Shown here: in pieces, positions 9,570 to 17,268 of the stretch
How the letters are laid out: the number at the start of each line of letters is the position of its first letter
Numbering within the stretch: the stretch's first letter is position 1
Assembly: GCF_000744095.1 (NCBI RefSeq)
Contig: NZ_JQLI01000008.1
Span: forward strand, 372,001 to 436,000
Length of the DNA: 64,000 bases
Reading direction: 5' to 3'
Source of the DNA: Cupriavidus necator A5-1
GTDB taxonomy: Bacteria > Pseudomonadota > Gammaproteobacteria > Burkholderiales > Burkholderiaceae
Program-made: the position numbers and the translations under genes
The notes under the pieces: model-generated
The model's database searches: none
The model's input: the letters and a program-made list of their open reading frames with translations, nothing else
Told to the model about the DNA's origin: nothing

Positions 9570-11091
9570 TCCCACCACTATCCAGTTCGCGAGGAAGGTC
9601 CGTCTGGTGGTGGACGCTGATGCTGCGGGCAAGCTCGACGGGCAATCCAAAATCTGCAACTGGCTATGGAATCGACTCAAGGACGAAGTCGAGACGCGCA
9701 TGGCGGAGTTGTCCATCGTCGGCGGCTATGGCTATCTTGATGAGGCGCGAACCAAGAAGCTCCTGTCGGAGGTCTATTCCGAGATCGGGCTTCGCAACCT
9801 CGTGCCGCCGCTCAAGGAGCGTCATCCGTTCTTGCGCTGCGTGTTTTCTTCACCGCTGAAGAATGTCGCGCTGCGCATGGCCAAGGCCATTGCCTCGCAT
9901 CGAAAGTCGAAGAATGGACAGCGCTGCGGCCCAGACGTGGGCTGGGTCAAGTACAAGGCATGGGCCAAGCACTGGATGAGCCTGGAATACGACGAGCCAG
10001 GCAAAGGCTGGAATGTTTCCCAGTTCGGTTGGCTCAACCTGTCGTTCGGCGCGAACGCGCAAGGACAGCGGCTGTCGCTGCGCCTGAAGATGGAGAAGAC
10101 ACCCAAGGAGCTCGCGAGCGCTCGCACTTGCCGGATCGTCCGCGAGGGCCGCGACCGCTATTTCGCTGTGTTCACGTTCAAGGGGCAGAAGAAGGCCAGG
10201 CAACGCGGCACGCGCGTGGTCTACATCGATCCGAACCTGAAGAACTTTGGCTACGCTCTGGATACTGAGGGGCGCGCCTTCGAATTGTCCAATCTTGAGA
10301 AGTTGAAGGAGTCGGAGCGCATTCTCGATCGGCTAACGAGTCTGCGTGACCGGTGCATAGCAAAGTCGCTGTGGGTAGATACCGTCCACGGCGATGGCAC
10401 GGTGTCGACGCATTGGCGTCCCAGTCGCCGCTGGAAGGGTTTGGACGACGCTGTGGAGCGAATGCAAACCAAAGTGCGAGAACAGAAAAAGCACTTCATG
10501 TATTCGCTGGCGAACCAGCTCTGCAGGCACTACGACGTGATTGGGATCGGCAACTACGTGCCGGAGAACACCAACCACGGCAAGGGCCGCAAATACAACC
10601 GCGCGGTAAGAAACAGAACGATGCACGGTGCATTCAAGGACATTCTCTCGTGGGTCGCGACGCGCTCCAGAAAGCATGCGCTGGTGCTGGATGAAACCGG
10701 CACCACGCGAACATGCCATGCGTGTGGTCACGTTGTCGAGGGCGGGATAGCGCCCGCAATTCGGGAGTGGGATTGCCCGGGCTGCGGCACCTGCCACCTG
10801 CGCGACGAGAATGCCTGTCAAAACGGTCTGCGGCGGCTGCTGACGCAAGTCGGCGAGGCTGTGGACTGCTCCCATCTGCCCTGCTCGGGCCCCGTTCAGA
10901 TTATCGGGCGGTGTGATTGGCGATTCCATCCGCAAGGATGGACGGGAGTCCCGAGAGGGGGCGCCAATGTGAATTCAATGCGCCTGCCGGAGTACCGGCA
11001 GCGAATGCGCGCGTTACCGCGCGCTCGGGTTGGTGACCGCGCGTCCAAATCTGCAAAGACGTCGCCATCAGCGATGCGTAGGCTTGCTTAG
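9550..11091 (+). CDS. tnpB: TnpB RNA-guided nuclease, unusual RuvC-II site
   Basis: 513 residues. RuvC-I Asp is in VVYIDPNLKNFG (D227); the zinc knuckle is CHAC (C389, C392) and CPGC (C409, C412); RuvC-III Asp is in LRDENACQNG (D419). At the usual RuvC-II strand (VIGIGNYVPEN) the normal Glu position is Gly334; possible substitutes are E339 or E382 (VLDETGTTRTC). TnpB uses a guide RNA from the element's right end to cut matching DNA and so favours retention of the element. The last 60 or so codons overlap strongly folded DNA (see ncRNA), so the functional protein may end before its stop. No frameshift was seen. Confidence 0.85.
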   Translation: MPFKRADPTTIQFARKVRLVVDADAAGKLDGQSKICNWLWNRLKDEVETRMAELSIVGGYGYLDEARTKKLLSEVYSEIGLRNLVPPLKERHPFLRCVFSSPLKNVALRMAKAIASHRKSKNGQRCGPDVGWVKYKAWAKHWMSLEYDEPGKGWNVSQFGWLNLSFGANAQGQRLSLRLKMEKTPKELASARTCRIVREGRDRYFAVFTFKGQKKARQRGTRVVYIDPNLKNFGYALDTEGRAFELSNLEKLKESERILDRLTSLRDRCIAKSLWVDTVHGDGTVSTHWRPSRRWKGLDDAVERMQTKVREQKKHFMYSLANQLCRHYDVIGIGNYVPENTNHGKGRKYNRAVRNRTMHGAFKDILSWVATRSRKHALVLDETGTTRTCHACGHVVEGGIAPAIREWDCPGCGTCHLRDENACQNGLRRLLTQVGEAVDCSHLPCSGPVQIIGRCDWRFHPQGWTGVPRGGANVNSMRLPEYRQRMRALPRARVGDRASKSAKTSPSAMRRLA

Positions 11092-11105
11092 ATTTGGAAG
11101 AGCGG
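10880..11105 (+). ncRNA. Probable omega (guide) RNA of TnpB at the right end
   Basis: Three near-perfect tetraloop hairpins are packed into 100 bases overlapping the 3' end of tnpB: 10926-10941 (CCATCC-GCAA-GGATGG), 10984-11001 (CTGCCGG-AGTA-CCGGCAG) and 11007-11024 (GCGCGCG-TTAC-CGCGCGC). TnpB guide RNAs are known to come from this place and to end in flanking DNA, so the guide here would begin at about 11106 with AAGAACTCCCAG. The 5' boundary is a guess. Confidence 0.6.
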
Positions 11106-11307
11106 AAGAACTCCCAGTACTGCATGGCCTCGCCGAAGGCGGCGTAGGGATGTTGTTGGTGGTCAGCGCAAAGCGGTCCAGGCGCAGCAGCACTTCGCCG
11201 GGCGCGGCGCTGGCGGGTTCGTGCGCGGCTTCCAGCCGGCTTTCGTTTAGGGCATCCTTGCGGCTGAACAGCCGCGTGACGGCGAGGGTCGGTTCCGGGT
11301 TTGACAT
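11106..11307 (-). pseudogene. DUF2855 protein, N-terminal part, frameshifted and cut by IS607
   Basis: Starts at ATG 11307 behind AGGAGAACACCT. It reads MSNPEPTLAVTRLFSRKDAL, then LLRLDRFALTTNNI. After that a single missing base near 11146-11150 shifts the frame; the restored reading YAAFGEAMQYWEFF runs into the element boundary. So this gene carries two independent lesions, the insertion and a one-base deletion. The promoter region is shared with the divergent TetR gene. Confidence 0.85.
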
Positions 11308-11356
11308 AGGTGTTCTCCTGGTTCGCGGCCGCGGTCCGCCAGGCGCAGTGCCCGCC

Positions 11357-12083
11357 ATGACTTCCGTGAGGCCGATGCCAAGAATCTATCGCCGCGCCAC
11401 CGCCGCCGGGTTCGGAAAGGGCGCGCCGGCGGCCAGCGAGGCCAAAACACCCGCCGCGCCGCGCAGCAAGCCGCTCAAGCGCCCGTCGCAACAGCGCGCG
11501 CACTTCACCGTCAACGCTATCTACGACGCCTTTGTTCGGATCTGGCGCCGGCACGGCTGGGACGGTGTGACCACCCGCGCCGTGGCGCTGGAGGCCGGCT
11601 TTTCGGTCGGCACGCTGTACGAGTACTTTCCCAGCAAGGAGGCGCTGGTCTCCGGTTACGTGCGCCATACGGTCGAGACCCTGCTAGATCGACGCCGAGG
11701 TGACGCAAGCAGCCGACGCGGAGTGGCGCACGCGCGTGCGCCGGCTGGTCGCCATCACCTGTGGCGCGGACGATGATGCGGCGGGCATCGTGTTCGATGC
11801 CGGCATCATCGGGCTGGAGCCGCGCATCGCCGAACCCAAGCACCACCGGCGCGTGTTCGAGGAATTCTGCGCGGCCTGGCAGCGGGCGCTGGCGGCCTGC
11901 ACCGACCTGCCCCGCGCACCCGACGACGCGACGGTGCAGGCGCTGGTGCTCGCGGTCTGGGGCGCGCGCCGCTATCGGCTGCTGCTGCAGGGCGCGGCGC
12001 TGGAACCGCAGCAATGGGTCCGCCAGATGCAGATCGTTTGCCTGGCGACGCTGGGCGGAGAGGGCGGCGATGGTGCGGAATGA
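11357..12083 (+). pseudogene. TetR-family regulator, frameshifted
   Basis: ATG 11357 opens a basic leader, then a clear TetR helix-turn-helix: AIYDAFVRIWRRHGWDGVTTRAVALEAGFSVGTLYEYFPSKEAL. Near 11682-11690 (CTGCTAGATC) the frame changes; the ligand-binding half continues in the next frame from IDAEVTQAADAEWRTRVRRL to the stop at 12083. Its position, divergent from and 49 bases away from the DUF2855 start, suggests it once repressed that gene. Without a frameshift the product would be about 240 residues. Confidence 0.75.
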
Positions 12084-12137
12084 TGCACCTGCCGCAGTGC
12101 GTTCTTCACAACGTTGCTTACAAAGATTCGCGTAAGT

Positions 12138-12152
12138 CACCCTGTAAGGGTG
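12138..12152. promoter_or_regulatory. Inverted repeat CACCCT-GTA-AGGGTG upstream of the CBS gene
   Basis: A perfect 6-bp inverted repeat with a 3-base centre, flanked by an outer GTAA...TTAC pair (12133-12136 and 12157-12160). It lies about 85 bases before the CBS start. It could be an operator or a leader hairpin; there is no T-run, so it is not a terminator. Confidence 0.35.
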
Positions 12153-12237
12153 CGCGTTACTTTGCTACTCTGGTTGCATTGGCACGAAGCAGGTACCGCC
12201 AGCCGCATCGCATTTTCGACGGGAAAAGGAGTTGGTG

Positions 12238-12678
12238 ATGAAAACCGCACGCCAGGTTCTGGAATCCAAGCCAAGTCAGGCTATCTACAGCATCCCGCCC
12301 ACGGCGACGGTGTACGCCGCGCTGCAGCTGATGGCGGAGAAGGGCATCGGCGCGCTATTGGTGATCGAGCACGGCCAGATCAAGGGCATCCTGAGCGAGC
12401 GCGACTACGCACGCAAAGTGATCCTGATGTCGCGCACCTCGCGCGAGACACTGGTGCGCGACATCATGACCACCGCGGTCATCTATGTCAGCGCTAACCA
12501 GAGCACCGACGAATGCATGGCGCTTATGACCCAGCATCGGTTGCGCCACCTGCCGGTGATGGAAGGCGCGGAACTGGTCGGGATGCTGTCGATCGGTGAC
12601 CTGGTGAAGGACATCATCTCGGAGCAGCAGTTCATCATCGAGCAGCTAGAGCACTACATCACGGGCGGCGGGCGCTGA
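12238..12678 (+). CDS. CBS-domain pair protein
   Basis: 146 residues from ATG 12238, chosen because AAGGAG lies 6 bases upstream; in-frame TTG 12232 and GTG 12235 are too close to that site. Two CBS domains fill the protein (about 8-65 and 72-132), with SERDYARKVI and VRDIMTTAVIYVSANQSTDECMALMTQHRLRHLPVM. Such stand-alone CBS pairs bind adenine nucleotides and often act as energy sensors. The partner cannot be told from context: the left neighbour is a broken TetR gene, the right neighbour a gene remnant. Confidence 0.9.
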   Translation: MKTARQVLESKPSQAIYSIPPTATVYAALQLMAEKGIGALLVIEHGQIKGILSERDYARKVILMSRTSRETLVRDIMTTAVIYVSANQSTDECMALMTQHRLRHLPVMEGAELVGMLSIGDLVKDIISEQQFIIEQLEHYITGGGR

Positions 12679-12685
12679 GCTGGCG

Positions 12686-12735
12686 GTCTGCCCCAGGCTC
12701 CTCTTCCGCGTGCGGGAGAGGAGAGCAACCCGGCG
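12686..12735. repeat. Possible truncated copy of the dispersed intergenic repeat
   Basis: The stretch GCTCCTCTTCCGCGTGCGGGAGAGGAGAGCAAC resembles the end of the larger repeats at 39585-39755 and 51715-51913 (CCGCAAGCGGGAGAGGGGAGCAAAC). Only about 30 bases are alike. Confidence 0.35.
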
Positions 12736-12755
12736 GTCGTCGAAGCGACCGCCGC

Positions 12756-13090
12756 TTACTCCAGCGTGCCGAACTTCACCCCATGCGCCGCCAGGTAGCG
12801 GCGGTACGCGCCTGCCAGCTTGTCGGCCGGCTGCGGCACTTCCACGCCGGTGCGCAGCGGCAGCCGTCGCGGCTGCTGCGATTCCACGATCGGCTTGTCC
12901 TGCAGGAAGCGGTCGTCCCAGGCGTGCCAGCCATCGGCGTTGCGCCACAGCACCAGCGCGCGGCCGAACAGGCGGGCTTCGAAGGGGCCGTCGCCCTGGG
13001 CCTGTGCGATGGCCAGCACGGGGTGCCACTGGCCCAGTTCGGGTCCGGCCGCGCTGGCGGCGTGACCTGTTTCTTGTCGTGGGGTCTGGT
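12756..13090 (-). pseudogene. Rieske oxygenase alpha-subunit remnant with internal deletion
   Basis: The open frame joins two ends of a VanA-type ring-hydroxylating oxygenase. The first part (ELGQWHPVLAIAQ, then ALVLWRNADGWHAWDDR) is the start of a Rieske domain. It stops right where the iron-ligand motif CPHRG should be and jumps (near 12909) to a typical C-terminus: FLQDKPIVESQQPRRLPL, AYRRYLAAHGVKFG. About 250 residues, including all metal ligands, are gone, so the product cannot be an oxygenase. No good ATG lies in this frame; MTRPHDKKQ at 13093 is in another frame. Confidence 0.7.
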
Positions 13091-13271
13091 CATGATCGGG
13101 ATCTTACTGCGGTGTCGGCACGATATTCGTCACGGGCATATAATTATGCGGTTGCTGAATAACGGCCAGCCGCGACGGCGTTACGCCCCCTCCAAATCGG
13201 TTTCCGGCCCGATATTCCCCTGCATTCTGACGTTGATTTCACCGCACATTGCTGCGGTTTCATGCCTGCCC

Positions 13272-14822
13272 ATGTCTTCACCCTCCTCTGCCGCACCCGC
13301 CCAGGTTCCCGTTCACGACCATCGCGCCATCATGCGGGTGATCGGCGGCATCGTGCTGTGCATCCTGCTCGCCGCGCTTGACCAGACCGTGGTGATCCCG
13401 GCGGTGCCGGCGATCGCCAATGACCTGAACGGCTTCGGCCACCTGTCGTGGATCGTGACCGCGTACCTGATCGTGTCGACGGTGACCACGCCGCTGTACG
13501 GCAAGTTGTCGGACAGCTTCGGGCGGCGGCGGCTGCTGATGATGGCGATCACGCTGTTTATCGCGGCGTCGGTGGCGTGCGCGATGGCGCAGACGCTGGG
13601 GCAGCTGATCCTGTTCCGCGCGCTGCAGGGCGTGGGCGGCGGCGGGCTGATGTCGCTGGCGCAGGCGGCCATTGCCGATGTGGTGGCACCGCGCCAGCGC
13701 GGGCGCTACCAGGGTTACCTGGCCACGGTATGGGCGGTGGCGTCGATCGCTGGGCCGCTGGTGGGCGGCTGGGTCTCTGACCATATGTCGTGGCGCTGGC
13801 TGTTCTGGGTCAACGTGCCGCTGGGCCTGCTGGCGATGTTCATGTGCTACCGCGGCCTGGCGGCGCTGCAGCCGCGTGGCGGGCGCCCGCGCGTGGACTG
13901 GCTGGGCGCGCTGCTGCTGGCAGTGGCCATCGTCGCCTTCCTGCTGGCGATGAGCTGGGGCGGCGACGTCTATGACTGGGTCTCGCCGCAACTGGGCGCC
14001 CTGCTGCTGGCCGCCGCGACCGCCGTGGCGCTGCTCGCCTGGCAGGAACGCCGCGCCGGCGATCCGATGCTGCCGCCGCGGCTGTTTGCCAACCGCGCCT
14101 ATGTGATGGGCGTGGCCGCCTCGGCGCTGGCCGCGCTCGATATCTTCCTGTGCATCTTTGCGCTGCCGCTGCATTTCCAGCTGGTGCGTGGCGCCGATGC
14201 GTCGACTTCGGGGCTGCTGGTGATGCCGTTCCTGCTGGCCACGGTGGCGGGCAATTTCATCGTGGCCTGGCTGGCGCCGCGGGTGGGTCGCATGCGCGGC
14301 ATCCTGACGGGCGGCTATATCGCTGCCGCGCTGGGGCTGATCGTGCTGGCGCTGGTGACCCCGGCGATGCCGCTGGCCGTGGTGCTGGCGGCGATGACGC
14401 TGGCGGGCGTGGGCCTGGGCATGACCATGGTGTCGACGCTGATGAGCGTGCAGAACGCGCTCGAGCGCCGCGATACCGGCGCCGGCACCGGCGCGCTGCT
14501 GGTGCTGCGCTCGCTGGGCAGCGCGATCGGCGGGGCGCTGGCCGGCACGCTGCTGACGCTGGAGTTCCGCCATGCGCTGGCCGCCTCGGGCGTCACGCAG
14601 GCGCTGGACCTTGGCGCGCTGCGCCATGGCAGCGAAGCACTGGCGCAACTGTCGCCGGCGGTGCGGCAGGTGCTGGCCGGCGGCGTGGAGTCGGGCTTCC
14701 AACTGATTTTTGCCGCAGGTGCCGTGGCAGCGGTGCTGGCGCTGCTGATCGTGCGCCGCATGCCGGACCTGGAGCTGCGCAGCAGCGTCACCGAACACGC
14801 CGCCACGCTGGCGATGGACTGA
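13272..14822 (+). CDS. MFS exporter, DHA2 (EmrB/QacA) family
   Basis: 516 residues from ATG 13272. About 14 membrane helices, the count of the DHA2 family. Motifs: LDQTVVIPAVPAIA in helix 1 (the usual LDxTVVNVALP pattern), GKLSDSFGRRRLLMMAI (motif A), LQGVGGGGLMSLAQAAIADVV, and GPLVGGWVSDHMSWRWLFWVNVPLGL (motif C region). Such proteins expel drugs or other amphiphiles using the proton gradient. The N-terminus could be longer, since the frame is open upstream. It stands alone; the gene to the left is an oxygenase remnant, so an aromatic substrate is possible but unproven. Confidence 0.88.
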   Translation: MSSPSSAAPAQVPVHDHRAIMRVIGGIVLCILLAALDQTVVIPAVPAIANDLNGFGHLSWIVTAYLIVSTVTTPLYGKLSDSFGRRRLLMMAITLFIAASVACAMAQTLGQLILFRALQGVGGGGLMSLAQAAIADVVAPRQRGRYQGYLATVWAVASIAGPLVGGWVSDHMSWRWLFWVNVPLGLLAMFMCYRGLAALQPRGGRPRVDWLGALLLAVAIVAFLLAMSWGGDVYDWVSPQLGALLLAAATAVALLAWQERRAGDPMLPPRLFANRAYVMGVAASALAALDIFLCIFALPLHFQLVRGADASTSGLLVMPFLLATVAGNFIVAWLAPRVGRMRGILTGGYIAAALGLIVLALVTPAMPLAVVLAAMTLAGVGLGMTMVSTLMSVQNALERRDTGAGTGALLVLRSLGSAIGGALAGTLLTLEFRHALAASGVTQALDLGALRHGSEALAQLSPAVRQVLAGGVESGFQLIFAAGAVAAVLALLIVRRMPDLELRSSVTEHAATLAMD

Positions 14823-14931
14823 CTGGCGCTGGACGGTGGCGCCGGGGCCACCGCGGTGCATCCGATCGGCCGTCGTCGGCGTAGACTATGCGTACCCGAT
14901 ACAGCGAGCCGCCTTCCGGAGCCCCATCGCC

Positions 14932-15576
14932 ATGACTCGTCGTTTCCCCTTGTCCGCCACACTCCGACAACTGCGCCCGGCCGCCCTCGCCGGCGCGCTG
15001 GCGCTGGCCGCAGCCGGCGCCGCACTATTGCCGCACCCTGCCCGCGCCGCCGACAAGCCGGCCGCCGCGCCTGCACCGCAGGCAGCAGGCGCCTGCCCGG
15101 CGTCGCTCAACTTCAAGTTCCCGCGCCTGCAGGATGAAGCCGAGCAAAACCTCTGCCAGTACGCGGGCAAGGTCGTGCTGGTGGTCAACACCGCCAGCTA
15201 CTGCGGCTTCACGCCACAGTACGAAGGGCTGGAGGCGCTCTACAGCAAGTACCGCGACCGTGGCCTGGTCGTGCTGGGCTTCCCGTCGAACGATTTCTCG
15301 CAGGAGCCGGGCTCGGAGAAGCAGATCGCGGACTTCTGCTACAACACCTATGGCGTCAAGTTCCCGATGCTGGGCAAGTCGCACGTGCGCGGCAGCGAGG
15401 CCAATCCGATGTACGCGCTGCTGGCGAAGGAAACCGGCACCGCGCCCAAGTGGAACTTCTACAAATACCTGATCGGCCGCAACGGCCAGGTGGTGGGCAG
15501 CTACAACAGCAAGACCACGCCTGACGACAAGCAGTTCGTCGCCAAGATCGAAGAACTGCTGGCCAGCCCGCGCTGA
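14932..15576 (+). CDS. Exported glutathione peroxidase-like protein
   Basis: 214 residues, longer than the usual 160 because of a cleavable signal (hydrophobic core ALAGALALAAAGAALL, cleavage near AARA-ADKP about residue 40) and an Ala/Pro linker. The Gpx core is clear: NTASYCGFTPQYEGLEALY with the peroxidatic Cys, GFPSNDFSQEPGS, and the Trp motif KWNFYKYLIGRNGQVV. It is therefore a thiol peroxidase acting in the periplasm, probably reduced by a thioredoxin-like partner rather than glutathione. A -10 TAGACT lies at about 14882. GGAG precedes the ATG. It stands alone. Confidence 0.88.
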   Translation: MTRRFPLSATLRQLRPAALAGALALAAAGAALLPHPARAADKPAAAPAPQAAGACPASLNFKFPRLQDEAEQNLCQYAGKVVLVVNTASYCGFTPQYEGLEALYSKYRDRGLVVLGFPSNDFSQEPGSEKQIADFCYNTYGVKFPMLGKSHVRGSEANPMYALLAKETGTAPKWNFYKYLIGRNGQVVGSYNSKTTPDDKQFVAKIEELLASPR

Positions 15577-15720
15577 CGCGCGCGACCCCCGGCCGGGGTG
15601 TCCACGCCTCACGACAGTCCGGCCGCTGGGGGAGCGTATTCCCTCCCCCGTTGATTTGCATCAAGTTTGCAACGGGATTCGCTGAGTAACGTCGCCGCTT
15701 GCGAAGAGCGGAGCGAGACA

Positions 15721-16506
15721 ATGGGAATCACGTTGTACGACGCGGACGGGCACACCTGCCTGATGTTCACCGACCTGGTCGAGGAAGCGCATGGCGAAGC
15801 GGTGCAGACCAACCAGTTCCTGGTCGTCGACCACGGGCATGGCGCGCTGATCGATCCCGGCGGGCAGATGACCTACAGCGAGCTGTATCTCACCATCAGC
15901 CGCTACTTTCCGCCCAAGCAACTCGACTACGTGCTGGCTTCGCACGCCGATCCGGACATCGTCGCGTCGGTCGGGCGCTGGCTGACGGGCTCTGACTGCC
16001 GCATCCTGATTTCCAGCGTGTGGGCGCGTTTCCTGCCGCATTTCTGCCAGGCCGGCAAGACGGCCGGGCGCATCGTGACGATTCCCGATGCGGGCATGCA
16101 TATCCCGCTCGGGCACAGCTCCCTGGTCGCGGTGCCGGCGCACTTCCTGCATTCCGAAGGCAATTTCCAGTTCTACGATCCGGTCAGCAAGATCCTGTTC
16201 TCGGGCGATCTCGGCGCGGCCATGACAGGCGCCGAAGCGGCCGGCACCACGGTGACGGATTTCGATGCGCATACCCGCCTGATGCTGCCGTTCCACCAGC
16301 GCTACATGAGCGGCAGCCGCGCGTGCCGGCTGTGGGCCGCCATGGCGCGGTCGATGGATATCGAATGGATCGTGCCGCAGCACGGGCCGTCGTTTCGCGG
16401 CAAGCAGATGGTGGCGCGCTTTATTGACTGGATCGACGCGCTGGCGTGCGGGCTGGACCTGCTGACGCAGGACCACTATCGCGTGCCCGCACCCGCTATG
16501 CGCTGA
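15721..16506 (+). CDS. ODP (di-iron) metallo-beta-lactamase-fold protein
   Basis: 261 residues. The fold matches the oxygen-binding di-iron domain of flavodiiron proteins without the flavodoxin part: QTNQFLVVDHGHGALIDPGG, LASHADPDIVASVG, VAVPAHFLHSEGNFQFYDP, ILFSGDLG and VPQHGPSF. The metal motif is HADPDI where flavodiiron proteins have HxExDH, so one His ligand is replaced by Ile, and metal content or reactivity may differ. ATG 15721 follows GCGGAGCGAGA; an upstream in-frame start at 15667 is possible. It converges on the glutathione transferase gene with no gap. Confidence 0.82.
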   Translation: MGITLYDADGHTCLMFTDLVEEAHGEAVQTNQFLVVDHGHGALIDPGGQMTYSELYLTISRYFPPKQLDYVLASHADPDIVASVGRWLTGSDCRILISSVWARFLPHFCQAGKTAGRIVTIPDAGMHIPLGHSSLVAVPAHFLHSEGNFQFYDPVSKILFSGDLGAAMTGAEAAGTTVTDFDAHTRLMLPFHQRYMSGSRACRLWAAMARSMDIEWIVPQHGPSFRGKQMVARFIDWIDALACGLDLLTQDHYRVPAPAMR

Positions 16507-17133
16507 TCAGTCGCGCACGAGCCCTTCGGCGCGCATGGCTTCCTGCACCGCCGGCCGCGCGGCGATGCGCGACAGGTAGTCCTGCAGCGTGGGGTATGCC
16601 GTCAGCGGCATCATCAGCATGCGGGCCCAGCCGAGGATGGTGAAGCAGTAGGCGTCGGCCACGGTAAAGGTGTCGCCGGTCAGGTATTGGCGGCCCTGCA
16701 GGTGCTTGTCGAGTTCAGCAAAGCGCAGTTGCAGCTTGGCCTTGCAGGCCTCTACCGTGCTCCGCGCAGTTTCCTTGTGCCACAGCCACGGGCTGAACAC
16801 CTTGTGCAGTTCCGTGGAGACCAGCGTCAGCCAGCCGGTGGCTTCCAGCCGTTCACGCGTGCCAACTGCGGGCAGCAGCTTGCGTTCGGGCACCTGATCG
16901 GCGATGTGTTGCAGCAGCGAGGCCACTTCGGTGTGGCGCGAGCCGTCGTCGAACTGCAGCAGCGGCACGTAGCCGCGCGGATTGATGGTGTAGTAGTCGT
17001 CGCTGCCATTCTCGGCCTGCACCAGCTTGTGCTGGATCAGGTCGACCTTGGCCAGCGTGACGGGCAGGCCGGCTTCGCGCAGCGCGATATGCACGGCCAT
17101 CGAGCAGGCGCCCGGAGAGTAGTAGAGCTTCAT
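16507..17133 (-). CDS. Glutathione S-transferase, beta class (GstA-like)
   Basis: 208 residues, normal for the family. The thioredoxin-fold N-terminus MKLYYSPGACSMAVHIALREAG carries the beta-class catalytic Cys10. The cis-Pro segment (NPRGYVPLLQFDDG) and the all-helical C-terminal domain (YLTGDTFTVADAYCFTILGWA) are in place. It conjugates or reduces electrophiles in the cytoplasm. Its stop directly abuts the stop of the ODP-protein gene on the other strand (TGATCA spans both). Confidence 0.93.
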   Translation of the reverse strand: MKLYYSPGACSMAVHIALREAGLPVTLAKVDLIQHKLVQAENGSDDYYTINPRGYVPLLQFDDGSRHTEVASLLQHIADQVPERKLLPAVGTRERLEATGWLTLVSTELHKVFSPWLWHKETARSTVEACKAKLQLRFAELDKHLQGRQYLTGDTFTVADAYCFTILGWARMLMMPLTAYPTLQDYLSRIAARPAVQEAMRAEGLVRD

Positions 17134-17268
17134 CGCGATCCTGTTATGGTTGGCTGGCCGCCACGCCGTGTGGCGGCCGTGCAGGCAGTCTAGGATCGCG
17201 CCGGCTGTGCGGCAATGCGCGCCCTTGCGGACGCGCCCTGCAAATCTGCACAGACCGGTTGGCCTGGC

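Larger units (their letters stand above)
8876..11105 (+). mobile_element. IS607-family insertion sequence (tnpA + tnpB)
   Basis: About 2230 bp carrying an IS607-type serine recombinase and an overlapping tnpB. Ends were fixed by rejoining the interrupted DUF2855 gene: left flank ...GGTGGGG (ends 8875) plus right flank AAGAACTCCC (from 11106) restores codons for EFFPTGQPEWG. The bases GG are found at both junctions (8874-8875 and 11104-11105), so the break can be placed at either side of GG. No target duplication and no terminal inverted repeats are seen. All of this agrees with serine-recombinase insertion at a GG core. Confidence 0.9.
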
